A model generated the notes under the pieces. That model worked only from the letters and a program-made list of their open reading frames with translations, did no database searches and was not told where the DNA came from. Below, in pieces: positions 11,276 through 22,800 of a DNA stretch of 64,000 nucleotides (position 1 is the first letter of the stretch; the number at the start of each line of letters is the position of its first letter). The position numbers and the translations under genes were made by a program. This DNA is from Durusdinium trenchii (taxonomy: Eukaryota > Sar > Dinophyceae > Suessiales > Symbiodiniaceae): assembly GCA_963970005.1 (NCBI GenBank), contig CAXAMN010028961.1, positions 483,254 through 547,253 on the forward strand, given 5' to 3'.

Positions 11276-12292
11276 CACAGTTTGTTGCATCGTTGGATCT
11301 CCTTTCCCGCCGATCGTTGAAAAGCTGCTGGGCATCCAAGGCGCAGCTCAGTGGTCAGGTACTTACCAGGTGTGGCTGGGATGGGATTTGCTGACATGAC
11401 CGCTGACTGGTGGCTTATATATTTAACGATCCCGTTGGCCCGTGGTTGATTTGTCGTTTGATCGTTTAATGTGTGGTCATGTGGTCCGTGACTTTTAGGG
11501 ACCCCAAAATGTGCTTTGGCCGGTGTTTGATAAGTTGCATTTTACAACCAGCCTTGCTTTAGTTTCATGTGTTTTCCCCACCAAGATGTGCCACCGCCCA
11601 GCTAATCAAAGCATCAATAAACCAACACATGATGTACTTTCTTGGGATTCTCTCACGCTCAGTTGGCAACAACTCCAATGCTATGTGCAAAAAAACACGG
11701 AACATGTCGTTCCTGAATCTGACGACTTCATCTTTCCGCCTTTTCCTCGCATGTGGCGAGGAGTCCGGAGACCAGCCTTGAAGCACCGTCAGGAGCTGCG
11801 CGATCGGGAGCTACCAGTGACCCCGGTCCAAGGATTCACATCGGTTTGGGTTCGAAGGAATCGATCGGAAGTGTGGTTAGGCCATTATCCACCTCACGTT
11901 GGGTCAAGAATCACACAAATCGACTGGGTGGGCAACAGGCAGCGGGTTACCATAGTGTCTTATGTTGAAGACTAGCATTGCAGCTATTTGCAGCTCGTAC
12001 TCTAGTGCCGGCCTTGAGTAGATGTTCTTGATGTGTAAGCGGCTGGGAAAGAGCACCAGAATTGGACCTATGGACAATTTATTACTGCTATATGTTTCCA
12101 AGAGGTAGCAGATCACCTGGATCGTTTTGTGGAATCTTTTTGGCAGCTCACTGCGAGTGAAGGGGCATCGAGCAAGCGGGCTGACTCAAGGCTCGAACCG
12201 GTCCCACACGAGACATCCCTTGACAGAACACATTCAGCAGTGAGGCAAGTTTGTAGGTTGAAAATGATCGAGCAAAAGCAGGCCAGGCATGT

Positions 12293-12326
12293 GCATATAT
12301 ATATATATAGATATATATGTGTGTGT
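12293..12326. repeat. TA microsatellite followed by GT run
   Basis: Alternating TA with single interruptions, grading into GTGTGTGT. Similar short TA tracts occur at about 3443, 29664, 31380, 33429 and 39119; they are typical of intergenic and intronic DNA here. Confidence 0.8.
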
Positions 12327-12415
12327 ACAGTAGTCATATAGATTTTGCTGGGAAGTTAGTGCTCAAAGTTGGGCCTTCATGAAAGACTGAAGGTCGACCA
12401 TCGTCCACCGAAGAG

Positions 12416-12546
12416 GTTTCGCAGCAAAAACGGCCCGGCGAACCAGCCAGTGCTTCACCCAGAAGCTTCCGGAACCCCTAAGCTTCCTCAGAACCCACCG
12501 AGAACGACTTTGCCATGTTGGCCGTCTCCTTTCACAAGGCGCCGTG
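12416..12546 (+). CDS. Candidate exon, unassigned
   Basis: It is bounded by GAAGAG|G and a strong donor CGTG|GTAAGAC. The frame (phase 2 in, phase 1 out) is open and reads FRSKNGPANQPVLHPEASG and on into a proline- and arginine-rich stretch ending FTRRR. No domain is recognised. It may belong to one gene with the candidates at 12748, 13751 and 14630; phases between them do not all match, so other exons would be needed. Confidence 0.3.
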
Positions 12547-12747
12547 GTAAGACTTGCGTCGTCTTTCGCTCGAAGGCCGACTTCCGACTTTGCGAGCAGG
12601 CCGAACCACAACCGCGTTTTTGTTCAATTAAAAGGGGGGAGTTGCCAGGCATTAAGTGTTTTGCCGTTCAGCGGGTGCGAAGACATGGGGAAGAGAGCGC
12701 ACCAGCCGTTTGCACGTATTTTTGGAGCGACTGTCCTTCTTGGTCAG

Positions 12748-12779
12748 GTGGCTGAGGCGCAGGAAGCTCTGAAGGCGAG
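12748..12779 (+). CDS. Candidate 32-nt micro-exon
   Basis: GGTCAG|GTG...GCGAG|GTATTG encloses VAEAQEALKA, phase 0 in and phase 2 out. Helical, charged, GC-rich at third positions. The size is in line with the 33-35 nt exons of the aminotransferase gene downstream. Function unknown. Confidence 0.3.
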
Positions 12780-13750
12780 GTATTGTCCTGGTGAAGGCCG
12801 TGGGAATGTCCTCTATCACTCATGTCAAGCAAGGCGTGTAAATCCCAAAGCGAGGCACCTGACCATGATCCATTCCATCCACAATTGCGGATAGATCAAG
12901 AATAGTGCTTTTCAAGGAAGGGAAGGCATCCCGTAGGTCGGTGAGATTTTTTTCCGCCCAAGGTTCATGCCATCAGTTTTGCACGTTTGGTGACGCGTCG
13001 AAAGTTTTGTTGGGATCTCAGACTTGGAACCCCCAACTCGGGCTGAGACCACAGTGTTGAAAACCAGTGGTACCAGGTACCATGATGTTTGGCTCTATTT
13101 TTGAAACCCTCGGTGTCTAACGGCACTTGGGCCACAAGATCCATCACGAGCAACGTTGAAGCGCATGAACTGCGGTCGCTAGATTCCGATGCCACTCGAG
13201 AATCCCTTTTGCGTTGCACCTCCCAGATAATAGAAGCACCCAGGCACATGATGGTTTCTACGATATGCTATGAGAGTACAGCCAGAGGCCAGGGTGGATA
13301 GATCCTGAAAACAGTCCATCCCTACACCATCCTGGGTGGACTGCCAAGCCCACTGCTTAGGGATCTCTAGAGGGGACACCCAGACAGGATGATCCTGGCA
13401 ATGCACACTCTTGCTTAATCAACACCCCTCCATGTGGATGGGCGGACTTGCGGGCTCGCTCCCACCATCCGATTGTAATACCTTTTCATATGAGTCAGCA
13501 TTGCAATCCACAAGTAATTTATCCAATTCTCCACCCATTCATGTATTTCAATATTCTCCACCTCCCTACTTATGTGCTTCCAGAAGGGGGTCCATACTAT
13601 ATCGCTATATATGATATATAATGATATATGCATATGGTGTTTTGTTGGTCCCTTCCGATCCGGAGTTGCACACACCGGTCGTCCTGCCGGGCACAGAAAC
13701 GACCAGAGCCCACGAACGAGTCGGACCGGTGGTCTCGGTCGTCTCGCCAG

Positions 13751-13792
13751 GACTGGGGCAAGGCGGTCTTCGCACACACGCAAGCTCGAGAG
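13751..13792 (+). CDS. Candidate 42-nt exon
   Basis: CGCCAG|GAC...CGAGAG|GCAGGG encloses DWGKAVFAHTQARE, phase 0 to 0, with a GC donor and an AG|G acceptor like the proven introns. Not recognised; probably part of the same unidentified gene as neighbouring candidates. Confidence 0.35.
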
Positions 13793-14629
13793 GCAGGGGG
13801 GGCAGACTAAGGCAAGGGCCCCCTGCTCGAAAAGACCGACCATTCGACGGATTTTCTTATGGCAGGTGTGAAATCCAAACAAGACCTGCAGTATGGGAAT
13901 CAGGGAGGAAGGCCACGAAGACAACACCTGCAATCCCAAGAAACGCACTGTAGACAGTGGGATCTTCATGGAATGTCCTGCTCTTGGGTCCGGGTGTGGC
14001 AGGACTCTTTCATGGTCCGGGTGTAGCGAGCTAAGCTCTCCAGGCTTTGAGAATCGTAGAGGCCTTGAACGATGTTGTCATGGGGTACGATCGTTGATTC
14101 CGTCGATGCAGGTCGAACCGTCGCTGTGTGCTTGAGTGTGGCATATCTGACGGGATGAACCACCCATCATACGGCTTTGAAGCACCCCCTCGACCGTTCA
14201 AAGTCCAATTCTGCCGGTGGCAGCGGCCGGTGGCGCAGGTGGTACAGAGGAGTCTTGGGCCCGAGCACTCAGATGGAGTCATGGACAGGTAGCATGTGAC
14301 CTAGACAAGCGACAAAGACTGAAGAAGACGCCACGCTTGAGGGAAGGAACCACACAACACGCAATGTATCGCGATATATATTAATATATTGTTTAGCTCT
14401 ATGTATGTATATATTGTTTAAAGCTCTATATAAAGATTTATAAATGCACACATTGCAGTTGGTCCAATGAATGTTTGCTCTAACTGCATGCAACTGCTCG
14501 ACATAGTTCATTATCAGTATCAGACACTAGCCCAAATTCTACACCTTCCCCAAGTCAACTTTGTTTTGTTTTTTCAGCTGCCTTGAGATGAAGAAAGGAG
14601 GCTTCCCTCCCCTTCGCTCGTGCCGGGAG

Positions 14630-14767
14630 GCCAGCGCATCCGTTGGCACAATCCTTGGCAAAATGCCGACCTCAAGTGCCCGCGCGTACGGGAGCTGAGC
14701 TCGGAGACGTCTGCGGAGCCTGGGGTGGAATATGACTCTTCCCTAGGGCTCCACTTCCGTTTCGAAG
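14630..14767 (+). CDS. Candidate 138-nt exon
   Basis: GGGAG|GC...GAAG|GTGG keeps an open frame (phase 1 in, phase 1 out) that reads QRIRWHNPWQNADLKCPRV and ends DSSLGLHFRFE. The residue make-up is that of a folded protein, and the boundaries fit the local rule (AG|G acceptor, GT donor). No family is recognised. It contains no start codon, so it needs spliced context. Confidence 0.4.
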
Positions 14768-15200
14768 GTGGTTGGGGTCGGTGGCAGGGGACCTAACCAC
14801 CTTCTCAGCATATGGTTGGAGCCCTAGGGCTTAGCTGTTGTGTGCTCAAGCGTCCACACCCGGTCCCCTCATCCCCTAGGAGTCTGCAGGGGTGAGGGGC
14901 AGTGGCCCGCTGAGTCTTACCGTTTTGCGGAGCTGTAGCCGGACAAGGGCCTTTTGGACCCCACCTGAGGCCAAGGGACCCAGAGAATAGTCAATTTCTT
15001 TGATCCATTTTGGGGATTGCTGGAGGTCAGCGCGGGCTTTGAGGTAAACTGATAGCAAACCAGCAGAACACATGCACTTACGAGGGTGAAAGACCAAAAC
15101 AACACTTCCTTGTTCGATGTTCATGCTGGGGAGTAGACATGAGTAGACGGGACAGCTCACTTCCCACGTGACGACCGCTGTGAGTTTCAACTCCCAGGCC

Positions 15201-16700
15201 CTCACAGCCGTAGCAGGCGCGTCCGGTGTTCGGGTCAACACGGTGGGGGTCCTCAAGGACCTGGTCGTGTGTGAAGTTCCCATCGTTGACATGCATGATC
15301 GTTGTGATTGCCCCACCCTTCAAGACTCAAGACACGAAAACAGGAACCTCGGGAGCCACCGTGTCACCTATATTTTAAGATTTTGGCATGTTCTACTTCA
15401 GTTGGCCAACCTGCTGTAGAAAACATACCTGGATCATCCTGGATCAATCTTCAAAGCGCCAAAAGGTTTGCCGTGCAACCGTTTCTCCAATGAAAAGAAA
15501 TACCATTGTATAGAGTGTCCCCAACCAAAATGCTGGTTGCAGGTATTTGCAGGTGCTCGGTGCGGTCATTCAAGATTGACGAGAAAAAACACACTGACAC
15601 ACACTAAAATATAAAACGAGAACGCTGCGCATTCGGGAAAAAGACTCCCGAAAGAGTTGGATGCCAGATACCCGTCCTTTTAGGCTGTCCTTGCTGGGAA
15701 AAAATGCACTTTGTCGTTGGAGGCATGTTGTGGCAGCAGGTCACCAACCAGTGGACCTTGGTTGATGAACGGAACATGAACAGAACATATAAAGGAGGGC
15801 CAGCGATCCAGGTCGGGGCTTCGTTTGGACAGCGTTCGGTCAATTGGTCTGAACAGGCGGTCGGACCTTTTGAAAGGTCCAAAAGCTCCTTGGGTTTCTT
15901 TGGGGGATAAATGACTTCCACAAGTTGGACGCCACAATCACCTGCGCCTCCGCCAATTAACCGGCTCCGAGTGCTGCGGCCCGTCCGTCGACCGCGGCCG
16001 GAGCAGCGCACTTGTCTTAGCTGAGCCTCGTGGGGGCTTGATGCCACTGGGCACCAAAATGGAGGGAGATGCGGTTGGAAGTTTCTCGTTTTGTTGATAC
16101 ACTTCGTGAAGGGCGGGTTGGAAAAGAGAAGGATTTGGATGGAATTGGACTGAATGCAATCATGTACTTCAAAGGCGTGTTGAATTGTAAACATGTTCTT
16201 TGCTTCTGATGATGGGAGTGGTGCAGTGCTTACAACAAACGCAAGATAATCTGGAGAAGTTTGACAGTTTCATTGATCGTAGTTTTTTAGCTGAACAAAA
16301 ATGCCTCGAGAGTGAGTCCTGTCATACCTTTACGGCCACTTTGAGCAAGCGAACCTGCAAACAAACCAAATGTACTAGTGATGGACAAACCGACAAATCT
16401 ATTATTTTCCTTCGCCGCTGGTGATCACCATGGGAATTCTTCTCTCGTTTTTCACTCGGGATGTGTGCAACTGCACGGTGGTGGCCGCCACCATGGTGAT
16501 CTATTTATGCATCAAATGTTTTCTGCAGACCCTATAGGGCACTCTGTGTGTGTGTGCCTGCCTTTCATGCCAAGTTGGCTGGAGTTGTCATGTCGAATGT
16601 ATCCAATAACGGGAAGAGTTCAAGAACACCGTCAAAGTTTTCTCAACATCAAGCAACCTGTTACTTGGTCTTGTTGGTGAATTTAATATTTTTTCCAACA
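15201..16700. other. Upstream flank of the aminotransferase gene, no firm gene
   Basis: One segment at about 15201-15280 is open on both strands with good codon composition (plus ALTAVAGASGVRVNTVGVLK; minus DPHRVDPNTGRACYGCEG) and may be an exon of either. The rest is low in coding signal. An inverted repeat GATCACCATGG / CCATGGTGATC spans 16423-16502. Confidence 0.3.
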
Positions 16701-16812
16701 GTTTCTCACCTGTACCCGGCACTGCCGCCCGAGGCAAGTGGCTGGTCGCCAGTTTGCCCGGTCACTGACTCGGGGCCGTTGGGGCGTGGCCGCCTTCGCC
16801 AGAAGAAGCGCC

Positions 16813-19800
16813 ATGGTGCTGAGCAGCGCGCAACAGTCGATGATCGACCTGGAAGACAACCATGGTGCACACAACTATCATCCACTGCCAGTGGTCCTAT
16901 GCAAAGGCCAGCCACCTGGAAACAACAAAACATATAAAAATACATCTTTGGTTCACCAGCAATTCACCAGCATGCTGGTGTTCGTTATATATTTTTGCGT
17001 TCGTGTGTGTTTTGCTTGATTCGAGCTGGATGGATGGGCAGGTCCTGGAGTAGGCGGCGTTTCTTTTCCAACGAGACCCATTCCGAAAGACCGTGGACAA
17101 TAACCCGTTGGTTTCCCTCAGGACAAGCTTTAAAAAGGGTCATTTGATGTCATTAGATTGTTTCAGGATAGGACGGTGGTAGGAACTAAAAGCGCTATTC
17201 GGTATTCTGCGCAGGACGGACTGAGATGTGCTACTACATGGTACGTGCGGTGTTGTTGTTTTGGTTCTTTCAGCCTCTCCTCCTACATTCTAAGGATTGC
17301 CTTTATTCTTAAAGGACTTTTCGAAGGCCTTTGGTGATGCATGTGATCATGTGATGCACTCTTGAAAGAACTCCCCACTCAAAACACTCTTCAAAGAAGC
17401 GATCAAAACCAACTGTTCCCCTCCCCCATGACCCGTCCGTCACTCTTTGTTTCGGCAGGGAGCGGGACCCGTGTATGGGACATCGATGGAAAGTGCTACT
17501 TCGACTTCCTCTCCGCCTACTCAGCCGTCAGGAAACCCGAAACATGTGGAGAAGAGAGAGAGAGAGAGAGAGAGAAAACAAAGAAAAAAGAGAACAACAA
17601 GTCAACGGAGGAATCACCAGGACTTTGAGGAGGTGTTCTTTCCTGTTTGCTACTTTGTGCGTTTCAATTTTTGTTCATGTCATATGGATGTGTCAGGGAA
17701 CACGCACAAGTTTTCACAGCAAGAAGGACAGGAATGGAAAGAGCAGGCTAGTGTTTGGAAGGGTCCTCTATTGTCATGACATACCACTCTCCCAAAACAT
17801 GGGTTGTTAGATGTTAAAGGTGCTCCAAGGATACCAGGAGTTGTTTGAGGACACTGGTCAATTTGAAACTAGCCGACATCCATGTGATGTGTGAACTTGT
17901 GATTTGCAGCACAGAGACCGTTTGCCAGTTGCTGACCAGTTTCTGACAAATCTGCAAGCCCCAGTCCCAGGGACAGCTGTCTACAATGAGCATCCGTTTC
18001 CCCCTCCTGGCCACCCTCCAGGGTCAGCAATTTGTTGTGATTTTCCTCAGGTGAATCAGGGCCATTGCCATGCGAAGATCTTGGGCGCTTTGACCGAACA
18101 GGCGCAGAAATTGACCTTGACCAGCCGAGCCTTTCACAACGACGCCCTCGGGGAGTATTGCAAGTTCGTCACCGACGCTCGGACTCGGGACGGTGACATC
18201 GCGAAGCAAGGACGGAGCGCGACGACCCCAGGGGCCGAAGGGTGGCATTTTCGCTGAAGCAGCTGACGTCGTGACGTTGTAGAGAGTCGTAAGGAATGAC
18301 CCAAAACGTCCCAACATTGATCAAAACTGATTCTGATTCTAAGATTCTTGAAAGGATTTGCTCATTGGGCCAGTTTTAAATTGCTGAACGGCTTGACCGC
18401 ACGTGCTTGATCCAGCCATGCCTCAATCCACACGGCCGTCCGCACCCCGTCCGACTTGGAAAACCTGGCGCCTCAAAAACGGCGAACCTCGTGGAAAACC
18501 GACATTCGTCGCATCTCGGTGTGTCTTTTTTTCTCAGACTGGTCGCATGTCCCGACCGAACACCAGCTCCTACGCATAGCCTTGGCTGAGTAAGAGGCGG
18601 GATGGTAGATTATTGTTTTTGGATGTATTTTGATGTTGTAGCTCTTGAGGTGATGAATGGTTCCATTTGTTCGTTTTCAATTTGGTTGTTTTTTTGGGGG
18701 GAGGAGGATCTAGAAGCCGAACCGAGGAGTATTTTGGCTTTGAGCGACTGCTGCCCATGAACACAGGGGTTGAGGCAGGGCCCCTGTTTCGATCGTGAGA
18801 ACTTGGGGCCAAGACAGGGGTGTTGCTCGAGCAAAAGGGTGGATGACAAATTACTTTTTCAATCTGGTGGGTTGGGAGTTGGGAGAACTTGGAGAACCCC
18901 TCTTTTGAAGAAGGCACATGAAGATACACCCAGTTGAGGTCATGGCCTTTTTCGCCTTTCGCCAGATAGTATGATCCTGGCTGTCAGGAGGGCATCTATC
19001 GCCTTAGAACCGAAAGTGTTCGATGAGGTTGAAAGATCTTGAAAGCGCTGAGCTTCCTGAGACTCAATTTGCTGTTGGCCCGATACGATCGAGCTGGCCA
19101 CCCGATGGATGCCAAAGAAGGAGCCAAAGAAGTTGTCCCGTTGTTCCTTGGGACCGTGTGAAACCCTGATCCTCTTTAGTAGTTTGAACCTTTGTTTGAC
19201 GGTTTTTGTCATTATTTTTGCTCTCTCATTCTGCACCAGGACCCTCAATTTGTTTGTCCAAAACGCTGTTTTGTATTATTTGCCCGCAACTGGGTTCCAC
19301 ATGCGGAAAACCCTTTGTCACTGCTTTGGAGATGTGTGGAGGCCTTGACAAATCCTTACAGTGCCATCGATTCCTCACACCTCTTCTCAAAACTATCGCA
19401 ACAACCACCTGCAAGGAGCAGTAGTCACATCACCCGAGCTGACATGCATGGGTTGCGGCAGGACTGCAGGACTGACTAACGGGTCCCTTCCAACAGTGGA
19501 GAACATGGAAACTCATGCCGTTACCGTATGATGTTCTTTCTTACCTGCTCGGTGTAGTAGGTCTACCTGCCTGACGGGGATCAGCAGATCAGCTTCTGAA
19601 AGGCCTTGGAGCCCAGACGGACGTTTCTCTTCATCTCTCTTCCCATTCGGACGCGGAGGCGGCGGAAACTGCCATCAAGCTTGCTCGCCGCTGGGGCTAC
19701 GATGTCAAGAAGATCCCTGAAGGCTCAGACAATCACAGACTCACAGACAGAGCAGTTGGCTGCCACACATTCAGACTCAAACACAAGATGCACTTTAGGG

Positions 19801-22800
19801 TCAATGGATTCTTACATCCCGCGACAGGACAAACATGGCTATAGTATGGCAATTCAAACTAATTACTATGGATCAATAGGACCAATCAAGTTGGATCCTC
19901 TCCCCTGGGCCAGGGTGTGGTGCCTAATGACTGGCTTTCCCCATGTAATACGAGCCATTGGAGCAGTTGGCTGAAGGGAGAACGGGCAACCCACATGTAA
20001 AATCATAGAACGTTGCGGGCACAGCTCGGGGCACACATGATGGACATTAGTTATTTTTGGGAGTCATCACGCACACCGAGCGGAACGGCCCAGGGTTGAT
20101 GGAATGGTGTCACATTTGAGCTGTGGAGGTGAAAAAATCTGACAAACCATGTTGGGAAGAATGTTGGAGAAGGATGGATAAGGTATAATTATATAGGTTC
20201 TTTTGCCTTGGTCAAGCCCTTGCAAATTCCATCCGTCAGCAAAGATCAAAGATCCACGTTCCCAGTCTCCCAGGTGTGTTCACATTTGCTGTCCCTTCCG
20301 CCCGCCCTTTGCCGCCTGCCCTTGACCCACACGATCTGTGTGCGGCGCCAATCCCTCCCGATTCGTCGTGGTGCCCGGCCGAACGTCGACCTGACCGCCC
20401 GCCACCGCAGCGACCCCCGGCCTCGCCGGTGCCGTCGCCAGCTGGGCGTCAGGTGAGGCGCAGGTGATCTTCGCGAGCGGTAACTTCTGGGGCCGAACCA
20501 TCGCAGCCATCAGCACCTCCGAGGACGCGCGGAGTCAGGAAGTATTCGACGCGTGGAGTCGGGAAGTCTTCGACGCGGACGTGCCGAAGACAAAGGTATG
20601 AGGTCCACAGGGCGGGGGTAGTGACCATGGTGGGAAGGACCGGTTCCCTTTGTTCTCTTTTGGGGGTCGGACGGGTGGAACCACTTCGTCGGGTCCCGAA
20701 ATCGGGTTCGGTTGCTTCGGTTCCTCGGAGTTGGAAGAAAAGGGGTGAATCCTTTGAGCGCGGAAGCTTGCGGAAGAAAAGGTCCACCTGGCGGTCGTGT
20801 GCAGAGGTGTTCCACTTCAAGTTTGCAGTGGGTCCGTGGGTGTTTTCTTCACTGCAGACTTCATGGGTGGGTGCTTTCTCAGGAAGTGCTTCTTCCAGGT
20901 CTTTTCGGGTTTTCATCTCGCAGACCTCGGAGCCCTCCGACGCTGAACGCAGGACCCTTCGTCCACCACCGGCTTTGGCCCCTTCGTGCCGGGCTTCATC
21001 AACGTGCCCTACGACGATCCCGATGCGCTTGAGGCACAGCTGGCGGCCAACAGCGACAAGGTGTGTGCCTTCATGGCAGCTTGAACTGAGCGACAAGGGG
21101 CTGCTAAGTAGATGGGAAGTCAAGGAATGGTGGGAAGGACCGGGCGTATTAAGACATGTTTCCCTGCAGAGTTTCTGGCGTCGTACGTTTGGTCCATGAA
21201 CCAGGTTGCCGGGGCGTTTAGATCGGTGCTCCTGAGAAAAGTCGGCATTTGGAGGCCGTGGAGGTGGAGAAACACCTCATGTTTCATCATGTTTCTATAG
21301 CGCCCCGCCATCCATGTATGGCATATGTATCTGTACATACATGGACTCCTGAAACATATGTGAATGGTCTTGGTAGATGATGCCGTTTCCCCACGCCAGG
21401 AGTTTCAAAGGGATGTTTTGGACACCCTGAGTGAGTCACTGAGATAGTAGGCACCCCGGGCACCCTCCGTTCGTTCGGAAGTGCTGGAACTGCTCCATGC
21501 CATGCTTCTGGGAAGATGTTTCTTGGAATCATCGGAGGCCGTGGCTAAGGGTGCAGAGTTCCAAGAATTCTATAGGGTGGAGTCCAGGTTCTACGGTCGA
21601 AGCAAACTCGACATCCTCAGCATCTCAGCAATTGGAAATCTAATGTCAGGGTTCTTCCAATCGTATCCAGCGAATAATTCCAAACAATCTCGCTTCAATC
21701 TCAGGCGATTCTTCGATCAGTTCGAAGGTACCTTCACTCCTTCCAAACTCAACCAGCTTGTTCGATCAGTTGATGGATGAGAAACACACAGGCCAACGGA
21801 CCAAAACGGACCTCCTCCAATGACCAGACACATGGACCTGCACCAGCTCTTTCGTGAGGTGGAGCCCATCCAGGGCGAAGCTGGAGTAGTGGTACCGCAG
21901 GATGGCTACCTCAAGCGTATCTTGGAGTCCATGTCATTGCTCAAAACATCTCCGCAGCCTCCCACCTATTGCACTGCATCTCTCTCACTTTGTGGAAAAT
22001 CCACCGCCTTCCTCACCCAAAACACCACCCAAACCCGCTGTCCCAGGCGTCCGCGAGCTGTGCACGAAGCACAAGGTGCTTTGGATCGCTGACGAGGTCC
22101 AGACCGGCCTGGGCCGCACCGGAAAGCTCTTGGCCTGTGACCACGATGGCGTGAGGCGCGCTTCTGAAGCGTGATGGTGTGAGGCGGAGAGATGGTTGGA
22201 GATGCGGAAATGTGGGAAGTGCAGCGCTGAAATTGTGCTGGTTCCGAGGGCACAAAGACATGACCTAATACCATTATTTTCAAACATGTTCATACCATCT
22301 CTAGAGATCATCTCATATTCGCTCATTCCGCCAGTAGCAGGTGAAACCACTTTACAGGAAGAGTGGCAGGGTCCAGTTTTCCAGAGCCCCCAGGGCTTCG
22401 TACAACATGATCCCTTGCAGCTTCGTGCTGTGTGTTGCCGATGGGAGTTCCATGACAAGCTGTGCCTCGAATTCGTTTGACATGTTTTGACACTTACCTG
22501 GAACGTCCAGGGGGGCCTCGCCCTGCTGCAAGGCCTGACATCCTGGTCTTGGGAAAGGCCCTGTCAGGAGTGCAGCGTGTGCGGGAGGAGTTTCACTCTG
22601 AGATGCATCGTGCAGATCAACCATCAATGTGCTATGCCATTCATTATGCAAAAATATCAATCTATATGAATTGATGTAGCATGTTGACCCCTTCAAAACC
22701 TCCATAGTGCCAATCCCTGGATCCTTTGCTCATGCATTTTGCTGCGCTGCATCTCCGTCCCCCGCGGTGGTGCGTCCATCCGCTGCAGGAGGTGTGTTGC

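Noticed and set aside
10975..11397. Minus-strand Leu/Arg-rich protein
   Set aside because: It is the translation of the GTC/GTA microsatellite and dispersed repeat; no domain and no splice signals.
12170..12260. tRNA-like B box (GGCTCGAACCGG)
   Set aside because: No matching A box or cloverleaf could be formed around it.
20449..21123. 224-codon minus-strand ORF across OAT exons 6-7
   Set aside because: Shadow of the OAT coding strand; the + strand exons match a known enzyme.
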